This document shows positions 1-10,008 of a stretch of DNA of 64,000 bases, in pieces (position 1 is the first letter of the stretch; every line of letters begins with the position of its first letter). The stretch is from Ischnura elegans (lineage: Eukaryota; Arthropoda; Insecta; Odonata; Coenagrionidae): positions 58,607,585-58,671,584 of the forward strand of contig NC_060251.1 in assembly GCF_921293095.1 (NCBI RefSeq), in the 5' to 3' direction. Position numbers and translations under genes: made by a program. The notes under the pieces were generated by a model. The model was given only the letters and a program-made list of their open reading frames with translations. It was not told the origin of the DNA and did not search any database.

Positions 1-404
1 AGGGTTTTAGAAGACTTATTTTATTCCTCTCTTCTCAGCACTTCCTCAATACTTACTCGGTCAATCCATTTTGTCTTTATCATTATCCGGTAGCATCACA
101 TTTCAAATGCTTCCAATCATGAATTCTCTGCTCTGTAAACGTTCAAACCTCGCTCTCATAGAGAAACATGCTCCAAATGTAGCACCTGATGTAGCATCAG
201 TAAAATTAAATAATGAAATATTAGTCTACAGGGAACTGCTCATATGTTTTAGTGTGCCTGTTGGGTGTGATATCGATATAATAGATATAAAATTATCCAT
301 GAATTTCGATATCGCGAATGGACATCGCACGGTGTTCAACTGTGCCCAAGGATTGTCGATTTATCTCAGTGCTTCAGCCTGAGGATTGGCTTGGAAGTGT
401 TAGC
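1..404. other. Non-coding, nothing recognised
   Basis: AT-rich stretch with one short open frame on the plus strand (71-382) that has no recognisable domain. I see no repeat, splice pattern or RNA gene in it. Confidence 0.5.
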
Positions 405-530
405 TTAGAGCTCACCCCAGACTTAGCCACAGACGTTTGAAATTAATGGAGGTGTGACCAATTACTTTACCTGGGCCACCTCGTACTACGAGGAGTTTTA
501 TGTTGGAGTTTCCGAACCTGTGGTGGTACG
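405..530 (+). repeat. Dispersed repeat R1, copy 1
   Basis: The segment containing CTCACCCCAGACTTAGCCAC and a later TTTACCTGGGCCAC-type stretch recurs in diverged form and in the same orientation at 48955-49075. Order of the shared blocks is preserved, so this is a true repeat family rather than chance. No terminal structure is visible; the class is unknown. Confidence 0.7.
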
Positions 531-3189
531 CGGTACGCATGTGCGTAGTCACCAGTGGTTCGTTCCATTTCAGTGCCTTACTTTCCCAGTGGGCCTGTTT
601 TTTGACGAGCGTGATTCAAGATTCGTCTGGCTTCCGCTTCGACGTCGGAAAGAGGTTTATAATCTGGGAGTGCTCAAAGTTCGCAAAGGGATTGGAATTC
701 ATTTTTTTCGTAATTTTTCATTATTGGGGTAAAAGTGGGTGAATTGGACCTGCAGGTGAAGGGGTAAATTTTAAAAGAAGCCGAAACACATATGTCCGAA
801 ATTGTGCCGTTTGAGACTGTAGATTAGTTAGTGCTTCTAATGCAATCTTATCCTTCGGGTAGACTCGTGACGAGATCATAATAACTGAATTTATATTATG
901 TTTTTTCTTTCGTACGTGGGGCGCCCACAACAGAGAGGTAAAAAATTGGGTTTTTCAAAATGTTACGAGCATGGTGTCGATTCCTCGGATTTTTTCTTTC
1001 CCAAAAGTGAACTGATGGTTATCAATACTTTTTATTGGATTTGACTGAATGCCAGTGTTAATAGATACAATTTAATTATTATTGAATTAATTATCCCATT
1101 TTCGGCTGAGTAGAAGTAATGCATAAAAATCATGCATTATCATTCTCAAGGTAAATGCATTTTGGGGTACACCAATAAAATGTTTGTGGACAAATTTAAG
1201 TTTATTCTATTTATTCAAACATAAAATCTAGTAAAGAAAAAGTTTATGGCACGAGCTAATATTAATTATTTTAAACGACAGAGAAACCTAGGGAATAAAT
1301 CTATTTAAGATGTAAAAGAAGAAAGCCATATCTTCAAATTTCAAGTCTGCAAGTTGATGATGCATGGCTGTGGGGAAGATGAAACATTTCTTGAATTGGA
1401 GAAAGCTTAAGAAGATATTTCCAAAATTCCAAAAGAATGGACATGACTTTCATAGCAGAGAATCTTGATCAATCATGATGCTGACATAGCCCACCGAAAC
1501 TAAACAGAACATTTTTTTATTACTCACTCAAACTGTGTGAAAAGGTGCGTTGTTCATTTGTTCAACGAAGAAAACGAAATTATTCTCGAAATGTATCATC
1601 GTCTCAAAGCGTGCGCGACCGACGAAAGTTTCGACTCAATTTTCCTTCTTGGCAAGAATATTTACCGCGGTCTACTCATGTATAATACAAAAAAACTTCC
1701 CCGGCCTTATGCTTGAGGGAATATTTTCCTCACAGCTAACGACTAACATCTCTGGGGTGAGTCAGGATATTTATGGCCTCATTAATATTTCGAACCCCTT
1801 TTGAGGAGGAGTCGGCGGTCTTAATCTCCATGCAGAAAGATCTAAAGGAGAAAGATCACAGTCAACATTATGCTGATACTAAAATGACACGAGGTTTTGC
1901 GTTTTAATCTTGTTCGCGGCCGATGGGTTGTGTGTGTGGAATATTTTCATATATTATGACACTCGGCCAACGTGATGAATAAGATTTATGGCCTATAAAA
2001 ATGATAGAATGTATCTCTTAGTAAATTACATCCGGTATTACAGCTTGAAAATACTTTGTAGCTGAATATTAATTACCTTTTCTAGTATCTAATCACGGCA
2101 GCTATAATACCGTGGACTTCAGAAAAACAGTAAGTAGTCCTTGGTCTTCACTCCGTTGTTAATATTAAAAAGTATGTTGAAGGTGAGGTTGACGACAATA
2201 AAGAAACAAAGAAGTACTAGACAAGATTGGCGAGGAGAGGATGCAAGCAAAAAATAGAGGGCGTGTATGGACCACGCGATCATACGTGAGGATGCTGAAA
2301 ACCGTGCTGGAGGGAGTTGATGGAGTGATAAAATTTCATATTCTACAAGTCACATCATTGAGAATGTGGCGTTAGAATTTGCTATCACGGTTATGCGTAG
2401 GGATATAATTTTTTTGACATTGACCTGCACTCTTGTAGAATGAAGGTCTGTCATTATTTGCCTTCAGCAAAGGTGTTGATGGTCAATTGGCCTTTTCAAC
2501 CTGTACGAATAACATCTGTTATAATAATAATTTATATCTGTCGTAGTAGAACAGTGAGCATTTCTGTTGTAGACCATATTTTGTCGCAGTATATCGACAA
2601 GATTGATGCAATGAAAGTAGAAAATAGGGAGGAATGTAATTCATGGATAGACTAATTGGTCATATGCGGAACAGAAGAACATTCAAAAAGGAAAAGGTGG
2701 CCAGTTAAGTTAGTAAAATATTCCACGTAAGCGTACCTCATCCGGTTGACTAGATGTTCTAGTTTGCGTTAACCGGAACAAGGTACAGCGGAAACCTTAC
2801 CATGGAAATATTTTGAAGTTTAAAGGAAAGTAACTCAGAATAACGTCTAGTTTGACTGGTGGCCTTAAATGGAAGAATGCGTTTACTCCAGTTTTCATAC
2901 TCCATAAAATTTTACTTGACTTAACTGACCATAGAAATAAAGCAAGCGACCCATTGCTTAATTTCCGGCATCTTTCAGGGAAAATTGAGTCGAGTCAAAA
3001 ATTTCATCGTTTTTTATGTTTCGCAAAACATAATTCCTCATTTTAACATTCATTGCAAGTTAAAAAAAACGAAAATTTTAGGAGGAGAGGTTTATCTTTA
3101 AAAATCGCGTCGATAATATGTGTTGGTATGCGTTCCGGCACCTAAAATTATTAGAAATTAAGCGCTGAAGTAGCCCATTGCTAAGGAGA
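531..3189. other. Gene-free AT-rich stretch
   Basis: Only short open frames without recognisable domains (for example 1550-1804, 2440-2655 and 2852-3046). I see no repeat pair, inverted repeat or RNA gene that I can support. Confidence 0.5.
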
Positions 3190-3538
3190 AACAAATTTAA
3201 TGTAGAACGACAATTATCCGAATCAATTGGGGCCGTACCCCATTCAGATAATAAAAAAATCGGACAATTAGATTTTCCCCGAAAAAATCCCGATATTTTA
3301 AAGAAAAGATTTAATTTTCGGTTCTGTATGCATTATTTGTGAATCAAAAGTGAACATTTTTACACATTGTATTGCGCATACCACTGAGCTACTACATAGT
3401 TAGTGTTTTATGTTAAGTTGTATAAAAGCAAACGCTTCGCTAGCTTATGGTCTCATGTCTGCTTCAATTTCCACACTGTCGTTATCTTCTTCATCAACAC
3501 TTTTTTCTCTCATACTGTGATAAAGTCCATCATCACCA

Positions 3539-3735
3539 TTGGCCGGTATCAGTGGCGGTGGGATAAAGTCCTCGCCTTCAAAAACCGGAGGTCGCGGGTT
3601 TGAGTCCCGCCTGCGTAGGTCATACCTTTTCAGGGCTTGGACGTTTGTGTATGTCCTCCTTTGTTTATTGTTGATTCCCAGTTGTAAAGGCCGTAAATGT
3701 GCTGTTTACGGAGAGAAGAAAAAAAAATATCATTA
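3539..3735 (+). mobile_element. tRNA-derived SINE, family B, copy 1
   Basis: The head starts GGCCGGTATCAGTGGCGGTG and contains a pol III B-box-like GGTTTGAGTCCC at about 3597-3608 in a tRNA-like context. It is followed by a tRNA-unrelated body (GGGCTTGGACGTTTGTGTATG) and an A-rich end. A related copy lies in the opposite orientation at 50610-50821. The head is not a working tRNA: the acceptor stem does not close and the body continues directly. The SINE sits inside the pogo/Tigger-like relic. Confidence 0.75.
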
Positions 3736-3850
3736 GCGCCTATAGCGCCGACTGGCTTCACGGAGAATAGCCGTAAGTGTGCTGTTTACGGAGAGATGAA
3801 AATTAAAAAAATTAAAATATATCATTAGCACCTATAGCGCCTGCTAGCCT
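3689..3850 (+). repeat. 80-bp direct duplication at SINE tail
   Basis: The block GGCCGTAAATGTGCTGTTTA at 3689 recurs 80 bp on as GCCGTAAGTGTGCTGTTTAC. Each is followed by GGAGAG, an A-rich stretch and ATCATTAGCGCCTATAGCGCC or a close variant. This is a tandem duplication of the SINE tail plus adjoining sequence. Confidence 0.75.
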
Positions 3851-4009
3851 CATGGAGGAGAGAAGAGTAGCGCGCAAAGGCAGAACCGATATTTTTGCGA
3901 ATTTTTTTAGTTTTCGGTTAAAAAAATGGTTCTGTAAGCAATTCGGATAATTGGCGATTCAGATGTTTGGAGTTCGGATAATTGGAGCTCTACTGTATTT
4001 GAGATCCTA

Positions 4010-4738
4010 GGTCAAGAAAGCACGTATAAAGAGAATTCGAGGAAGGGACGACTAGAGGGAGAAGAAGAGGAAGAAAAGGGTGATGAGAATGGGAAATAGG
4101 GAGAGGAAAGGGAACGAACGTCTTGTCGGAAAATATGTATGAGCGTGAGGAGAAGGCGGGTTCGTGTAGTGTCGTCCGTCGTTATCGTCCGTCTGCGGGG
4201 AGACGCGGAGGGGGAAGCCGGGAAACGGGTTGAGGGCCGTGGGGTGTAGGGCAGGGGGGTGCCAACCCGGGGGAAAGGGAAACGGAGAGAGATGCTCGGA
4301 GGGCTGTGTGTGGGGCGGAGAAGTTTCGTCCGGGGGAATGGGGGGGGGGGGGGCAGAAGAAAAACACTCGATATTGTATATAGAGTAGGGACATAACTCA
4401 TGGGACGTCAGTCTTTACCCGGAAAACTTCTCTCTCCGGAACCCCAATTTTTTCCCCTTCCCGTCCTTCTACCCTCGCTGTAGCATTTCCCCTCCGCCTC
4501 CAGAAGGCCTCCGCAGACTATCCCTATGGTAAAAACCCCTCCCCCTCCTCTTGAGCATTATGCTCCGTTCCAATCGCCCTCTTCACCGTCGGGTCCATAT
4601 TCTCTCCCTCTGCCGCGACGGCCTCATCCAATTCCTCCACCTCCAGAGGGCACCATTCCATCATCCAAGGACCCCCTATCCCCGCCTCTGCCTGTCCTGC
4701 GTGCCTCAGCTCCGCCCCCTTCAAGCTACGGACGCGCC
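4010..4738. other. Purine-rich then pyrimidine-rich strand-asymmetric tracts
   Basis: On the plus strand 4030-4360 is dominated by G and A, including a run of G at about 4340-4354. From about 4425 to 4740 the same strand is dominated by C and T. The open frames here (for example 4012-4401 minus and 4524-4850 minus) are proline-, serine- or acid-biased translations of these tracts with no domain. The two halves are not obvious inverted copies of each other. Confidence 0.6.
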
Positions 4739-5325
4739 TAAATATTGAGATTAGTATTGCGAAGGGACCCATGTAGAGATTCACCCCTACGAATATCGAA
4801 TTCTCTTCAGATGCATAGGTACTGTGCCCACAGGGCAGAAAATATTTCATGGATATATATATGCAGTGTATTTAAAATCTTGGATCCTTTATTAAAGCAA
4901 CTACTATGATTGTGTAAACTATTTCATTAATAACCATGCTGTGGTATGTTTCTAAGGGGAAATTATTTAGCGGTAAAGCTGCACTCCGCCTCCCGCTTAG
5001 AGATATTGCAGTACTTTCTATCCACGTATAAATATTGAGATTAGTATTTCGAAGGGGGCCATGAAGAAATTCACCCCTGCAAATAACGTATTCTACAAAG
5101 ATGCATAAGCACTGTGACAAATAGGCAGAAAGTATTTCATAGATGTATATTCACGGAGTATTTAATGCCTTGGATACTTTATTATAGCAACTGCAGTGCT
5201 TGTGCGAAAATATCTAAATAGTAACCCTACGGGGGTACGTTTCCATTCATAATGAGAAAATTATTTAGCTTTAATTCTGCTCTTACCTGCCGCTCAGAGC
5301 TATCGTAGTATTTGCTATCCATATG
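4739..5325. repeat. Diverged 290-bp tandem duplication
   Basis: Two units begin TAAATATTGAGATTAGTATT at 4739 and 5029. They share collinear blocks such as AGATGCATA, GGCAGAAA-TATTTCAT, TTTATTA-AGCAACT and AAATTATTTAGC. The second unit fades near 5325. Divergence is considerable, so the duplication is old. Confidence 0.85.
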
Positions 5326-6212
5326 CTGCTGGTACCGCACTTCCTTAATTACTTTCAATTCTAATACGATAAGCATCTTTAGGGTAATGCTTACGCTAAC
5401 AAGAGTGATCATTTTATTATTTTTATAGTTTATTGCGAAATTTAATGTACGGAAATATTGCCTCGTGGCCTTAAATTTAATTATGATACTTACAGAAATA
5501 TTCCAAATTTGCCAACCGATTCAAAATTGTGAAAAAATTTGAGTTTTTCTTTTGCGTGTATCTGTTTGCATGATAGAACTCACTGAGGAATTTTCAAGGA
5601 TCGAATGTGAACAATTTATTTTTCATCTCGCTAGAATCTTCGGATTTTGTACTGAGGAATAATAAGTTACTTTGTAAAGTATAAGTAGCGTATTCTACGA
5701 AAGGAACTAATTTGGACCTGTTGAGGATAAATTGTGTTTAATCAGGGCATTATCAAAATAAAATACAACTTCTATGTATAATTTATAGTGATGCATTAAT
5801 AAACTAATCAAACAATATAATTCGTGGAAGAAATGCGAGTTAGATGTAAGTTTCTTGACCTAATCATGTTCTGAATCTAAGATATTAGTGTCACCAACAG
5901 GAATTTTTAATGACGAGGTTGCCTTACGAGTCCATAGGGGTGATGCGTAAACAGTCGTTGGTAATTATTATCGATTACTTTGTCAGTCATAGTTTCAAAA
6001 TTTTATTAAAAATTCCATATCATTAATGAGTTTATATTTGGATGCAAATTTCGGAAATGGGAAAACTTAAAACCGCTACTCGCTGTGAGTTCTTGTTATG
6101 ATTAAAATACTACGTGAGACACATATCGCAAAGTTTTTATAACGGAATTTACCATCTCAAAATTGCATTTTAATTTTAGGTGCGTCAAAAACGTTAAATT
6201 ACGAGAGAAAGC
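5326..6212. other. Gene-free AT-rich stretch
   Basis: I see no coding domain, repeat or RNA gene in this interval. Confidence 0.5.
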
Positions 6213-6505
6213 GGGGATCGGGTTGGTGTGATAGCTTCTAACTCGGCGGGCTCGGGCTCAAATCCCGGCGGTGGCAGAGAATTTTCAGAGACTGCCCGAT
6301 CCATGCTTGAATGTTGTGTGGAGGACATTTCAAGCGCAACACTCCGTTCGTCGGATGGGACGTTAAACCGTGGTTCCTTTCGCGCCTTTCGTTAAGAGCA
6401 GGCTAATGCCGACGCCGGGTTTCCCTCCACCCTTCCTTACATACCCCTTCCCTCATGGCGGAAATGACCTCAGCTGTCGGTCGCCTCCTCCAAGTACAAT
6501 ACCAA
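6213..6505 (+). mobile_element. tRNA-derived SINE, family A, copy 1
   Basis: The head GGGGATCGGGTTGGTGTG is followed by a B-box-like GGCTCAAATCCC. The shared body contains GGCAGAGAATTTTCAGAGAC, TCGGATGGGACGTTAAACCG and TCGGTCGCCTCCTCCAAGTA. Three more copies lie at 27077-27353 (minus), 47284-47588 (minus) and 47745-48036 (plus). Flanks ACGAGAGAAA and ACGAGAGGAAA look like an imperfect target-site duplication. Confidence 0.88.
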
Positions 6506-6719
6506 CGAGAGGAAATTCGCCGAAAGGATAAATTTTGGATTCGTTTTTCCTCCGAAAAACATGGGTCTTTAATAAACTCTGGTCTGCACTCTTAAACTTA
6601 CATTTTTTTATTCTTTGAATCTCTTCGGAAAACACGTAATTGTTTTCAGTATTCTCGCCTGGTGTCCTGTCGCCTGCCGCCACACGCCAATTGAGGTTAC
6701 TTGCGGGGTATTATGCAGA

Positions 6720-7257
6720 CAGCGATGAAAAAAGCGATTTTAAATAAAAATCGAGTTTTAAAAGTCAGAGATCGAGGAAATTGAGATCGAGCCATGAACT
6801 TCGAGTTTTAATCGAAATTCCATTTTTCAACGTCAATGTTTACAATTTCGATCGCTATCACCAGCGTCACCACCGGCCTAAGATAACATTATGACAACAT
6901 GCGTAAGACTTCTCCATAACGCCGATAAAATCGGGTAGGCACGCCTAAAATCATCAAGATAGCATGTCAATCAGTTAATCTTTCTTAAAACATTTAGTGA
7001 AGCCAAATTGTTCCTAATGGTGATCACAGAAAACTTTAATGTGTGTGTATTAAAAAAAGTTTACTACTAAAAATTCAAGAATATATTCTCAATAGATAAG
7101 AATGAATATTGACCATGTATTTAGAAAAACTTATAAATAATAACCGTCAACGTTTTTGAATAACCCATATTTTAGTTCAAATTTCGATTTTTGTTGAAAG
7201 TCGATTTTAATTCCGATTGCTCGAAAAATTGTTTTCAGCCGAATTTTTGCATCACTA
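6720..7257 (+). mobile_element. hAT-like MITE, copy 1
   Basis: The left end reads CAGCGATGAAAAAAGCGATT. The right end, reverse-complemented, reads TAGTGATGCAAAAATTCG, giving imperfect terminal inverted repeats of a form common in hAT elements. The interior (for example CGCTATCACCAGCGTCACCA and GGCCTAAGATAACATTATGA) matches the complement of 38457-39033. No transposase remains. An 8-bp target duplication is not recognisable, so the element is old. Confidence 0.65.
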
Positions 7258-7805
7258 CTTTCGGGTTATTATGTGGATGTCTTAAGGCGGCAGTGATGCT
7301 TGTCAGTAGTTTTAGGGGTTGCGGGTATAAACTATATGATAACTTACCCCTTGGGTGAAATAGTCCCAGTCTCCCCTACACACATTTTGGTTTACACGAG
7401 AGAGGGATATGTACGGGGGTTGGGCGAGGGAAAGGGTCCCCTACTTTGCCGCTGGGTCATCATCGTTGATGCATATATTCTCGGCCATTCATCATTCGAC
7501 CCTGTATTTATTCTCACCCACGGCTTTAAAACGCCCGATTCGAGTATTCATTCCCATGTCAGGCTCATTCAGCGTCAAGGAGAAACATATCCGTGCACTC
7601 AAACTCTTCTCACATTAAGTGAAATGAATACATCATCGCCACGTAAACTCTCGAGTGTGAAATTTAGATGGAAATTAGGAAAAAAATAAGCTTGCCTCTA
7701 GAGTACTCATTTATTAACCCAAATAAAGAAGCGTCCGGTGCATTTTCTCTGTCGTTGGCCACTTAGAAAATGTGACTTAAAGTATACTCCGAGTTTAGAT
7801 ATTCA
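7258..7805. other. Unassigned stretch with one 129-codon open frame
   Basis: An open frame runs 7300-7689 on the plus strand, beginning at a non-ATG codon. I recognise no domain, signal peptide or splice pattern. A random frame is the simplest reading. Confidence 0.35.
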
Positions 7806-8240
7806 ACTCGCACGCTCCGCGCGCTCGTTAAGGGGCTCCGCCCCTTAAAAACCCCGGTTCCGGCTTCGCCGTCTACATTTGTGGTCGCTCGAAGACTTTT
7901 AAAGTTCGAATAATCTCGCCTCAGCTAGGGGCCGGCTTCGCCGGCCAGGGGGTAGGGAGGCGCCCCACTCATTCCTCGAAACGGCTTCGCCGTTCCTCGC
8001 TGGAGGGCGACTTCGCCGCCCAGGGGTTGAGTGTGAGTTGAGATGGGTGGAGTCTACAGCGGCTGCGCCGCTTGAACGGCAGGGCGGCTTCGCCGCCCGA
8101 GGGTTACTGAAGCTCCCCCTCGCCTACGCCAGTCACTCCTCGGAACGGCTTCGCCGTTCATCGTTGTGGGGCGGCTTCGCCGCCTTGGGGTCGAGGAGCC
8201 CCCCCGCGGCTGCTCCGCTTAGTCCTCATTAATGCTCTTC
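7806..8240 (+). repeat. Cluster of GC-rich short hairpins with TTC loops (copy 1)
   Basis: At least eight perfect or near-perfect short hairpins lie here, most with the core GGC-TTC-GCC: GGCCGGC/GCCGGCC, AACGGC/GCCGTT, GGGCGGC/GCCGCCC, GAACGGC/GCCGTTC and GGCGGC/GCCGCC. There is also TTAAGGGGC/GCCCCTTAA with a TCC loop and AGCGGC/GCCGCT with a TGC loop. Base composition is sharply more GC-rich than the flanks. This style is commoner in organelle, plasmid and microbial DNA than in insect chromosomes. The same cluster recurs at 10009-10443. Confidence 0.85.
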
Positions 8241-8261
8241 TCCACCGAGAGGGGTGCCCAA

Positions 8262-9215
8262 GGGGATTCGGGGGTTTTAATGTGTCATGCATGCGGTCAC
8301 TAATCGTCCACAGTGATCACGTAGCGATGATTGTAAAGGGTAGTGCAATGCGGAGTAATAGTGGCGACAAGTACCCATAAAAGAAGACTTAATGGCACGT
8401 TTTTCATTTTTTGCGGGGGTTCCAACGGAATACCGGGGGGTTTATACTTGTGTTAAACCAGTGGTCACAAATCGTTCTCATAAATTCCGTGCCGATAAGT
8501 CGTAGGGGTCCGGAACAGTGGTCTGACGATTCTTTTACCTGGAGAGGCGATTTGTTAGAAATTTTTTGGGAGGTTTCACGGGGTTTTCGGGGGTTTTAAT
8601 AAGTGGTAGGGGCACCGGTTAAATTGTGACGAAAACTACTCGGAAAGGCGACTTTAAAATTCATTAATTTTTTTAGCGATGTTCCAGGAGGTGATCGGGG
8701 GTTTCTGGTATTTTTTCCCGTATGGTTTACGGTTGCTCGCCCTCACCTAATATTCCGGACCTAGACCTCAGAGGGGACGGGTAGTGTGGCGTAATGTTTG
8801 CGAGAAGTACCCAAATAGGAGACTAAATGACACATTTTACGTTTGGGAGGGATTTCAAGGGGATACCGGGGGTTTAAATGTGTGTACTCCTGGAGGTCAC
8901 CATCCATTTACATAAATTCCGTGGGGATGAGTCGTTGGGGGCGGTGGAATAGTCACGTAAAGTACCCAAAAAGTAGACTTATATGCAAAATTTTATTTTT
9001 TGGGGGGGTGTATGAGGGTTTACCGGGGGTTTATAGGTTTTTACTGCCAGCGGTCATCAATCGTCCACATCAATTCCGTAGCGATGAGTGGTAAGGATTA
9101 AAGAAGCGGCGGAATTGTGACGATAAGCACCCGAAAAGGCTACTTATATGAAAATTTTAATTTTTTAGGGGGTTTCGGGGGGTTTAAAGTTGACGATACT
9201 ATATGGTCACATTCA
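8262..9215 (+). repeat. Degenerate G-tract subrepeats, about 155-170 bp period (copy 1)
   Basis: Related blocks GGTCAC-AATCGT-CCACA followed by TAAATTCCGT-GCGATGAGTCGT occur at about 8296, 8463, 8898, 9051 and 9206, with a weaker one near 8725. Between them each unit carries AAGTACCC-AAAA, GACTTA-ATG, a T-rich run and runs of four to seven G (such as TACCGGGGGTTTA). The G runs have G-quadruplex potential on the plus strand. The matching block in the second copy is 10465-11418. Confidence 0.8.
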
Positions 9216-10008
9216 TTTACTGTCATTTCTAACAGAAGTGTGCCTTATGACATCCATATTTCGAGAGTAATACAATAAAAAGCAAACCAGTCCCCAAAAA
9301 AAGTGAGTAGTGCCCGCCATTTTTATTTTTTCGCGGTTAAATATATTGAATCATTTATTAAACGTTCATGTTTTCTGAAAGACAATAAAGAAGTGTATGT
9401 AACTACAAAGTTTGAAAGAAATCGGTCAGGTTAAAATTGCCATAATCTTCTATTAGTCTGTTGGAAATCGTAATTTTCGGTGATTTTCGGAATATTTTAA
9501 TTTTTTTCTGAGTAACCAAGGACGACGAAAGAAAATTGTTACCTTCATTTCGTAGACGATGTTATAAGCATATATAATAATCATTTTCGTTATCCTATAC
9601 CTTAAATTAAGTCGAAGGGAGCGGAAGTTATGAAATTTTATTCGAAAAACGAATTTTTGGACGCCATTTTGGCTGCAATTTTCTTAAAAAGAAATTAACA
9701 ACATTACGTAATTACGTGCCCACGTTCGTCAGCTTTCAGGAAATGCATTAGCGATCCGTGTGGCACACACCATTCGCGCGCAGTAAAATAAAAACCGAAA
9801 GACTGTCCCCGAAAAAAGCCCGATTTCGGCCATTTTGTCGTCCTAGCGACGACACGTGGCGGAAACTTCCGGTTTTCGGATTTTTCCTCCGGATCATTTC
9901 GGGTTCCCCGCACGCGTGCCAAATTTCAGCTCTCCAGCACTTCTAGAAGTGGTCGGGAATTTGTATCCATGAGTGAGTCAGTTACCTCAAGGGCTGTATA
10001 TAATAGAG

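Larger units (their letters stand above)
3190..3995. mobile_element. pogo/Tigger-like DNA transposon relic
   Basis: The right end, read on the minus strand from 3995, begins CAGTAGAGCTCCAATTATCC and is followed by TA, as expected for Tc1/mariner-superfamily pogo/Tigger elements, whose termini commonly start CAGTAG and carry ATTATCCG blocks. The block GGATAATTGG occurs twice near this end (about 3945-3955 and 3976-3986). A diverged left end with ATTATCCGAATCAATTGGGG lies near 3217. Between them, 3403-3540 read on the minus strand gives an acidic stretch (DEEDNDSVEIEADMRP) and then, after a stop, SEAFAF, which resembles the acidic C-terminal tail of Tigger/jerky-type transposases. The element is dead and interrupted by a SINE at about 3539. 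Class assignment rests mainly on the termini. Confidence 0.6.
7806..10008 (+). repeat. 2203-bp tandem unit, copy 1 (possible novel non-autonomous element)
   Basis: The unit starts ACTCGCACGCTCCGCGCGCT and ends CTGTATATAATAGAG, immediately followed by a second copy at 10009-12211. I found no difference in the segments compared, including five short open frames whose translations match exactly. It has three zones: a GC-rich hairpin cluster (about 7806-8240), G-tract subrepeats with a period of about 155-170 bp (about 8262-9215) and an AT-rich tail. No frame over 90 codons is present, so it is probably non-coding. Terminal inverted repeats and a target duplication are not visible. Mobile element, satellite seed or recent local duplication are all possible. 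Confidence 0.85.

Noticed and set aside
3540-3612. tRNA-like segment with B-box
   Set aside because: It is the head of a SINE: a tRNA-unrelated body follows and a second copy exists at 50.7 kb; no closed acceptor stem.
4012-4401. 129-codon minus-strand Pro/Ser-rich frame
   Set aside because: Composition of a purine tract read in reverse; not a protein signature.
7300-7689. 129-codon unassigned open frame
   Set aside because: Non-ATG start, no recognised domain, no neighbouring splice or promoter pattern; likely random.
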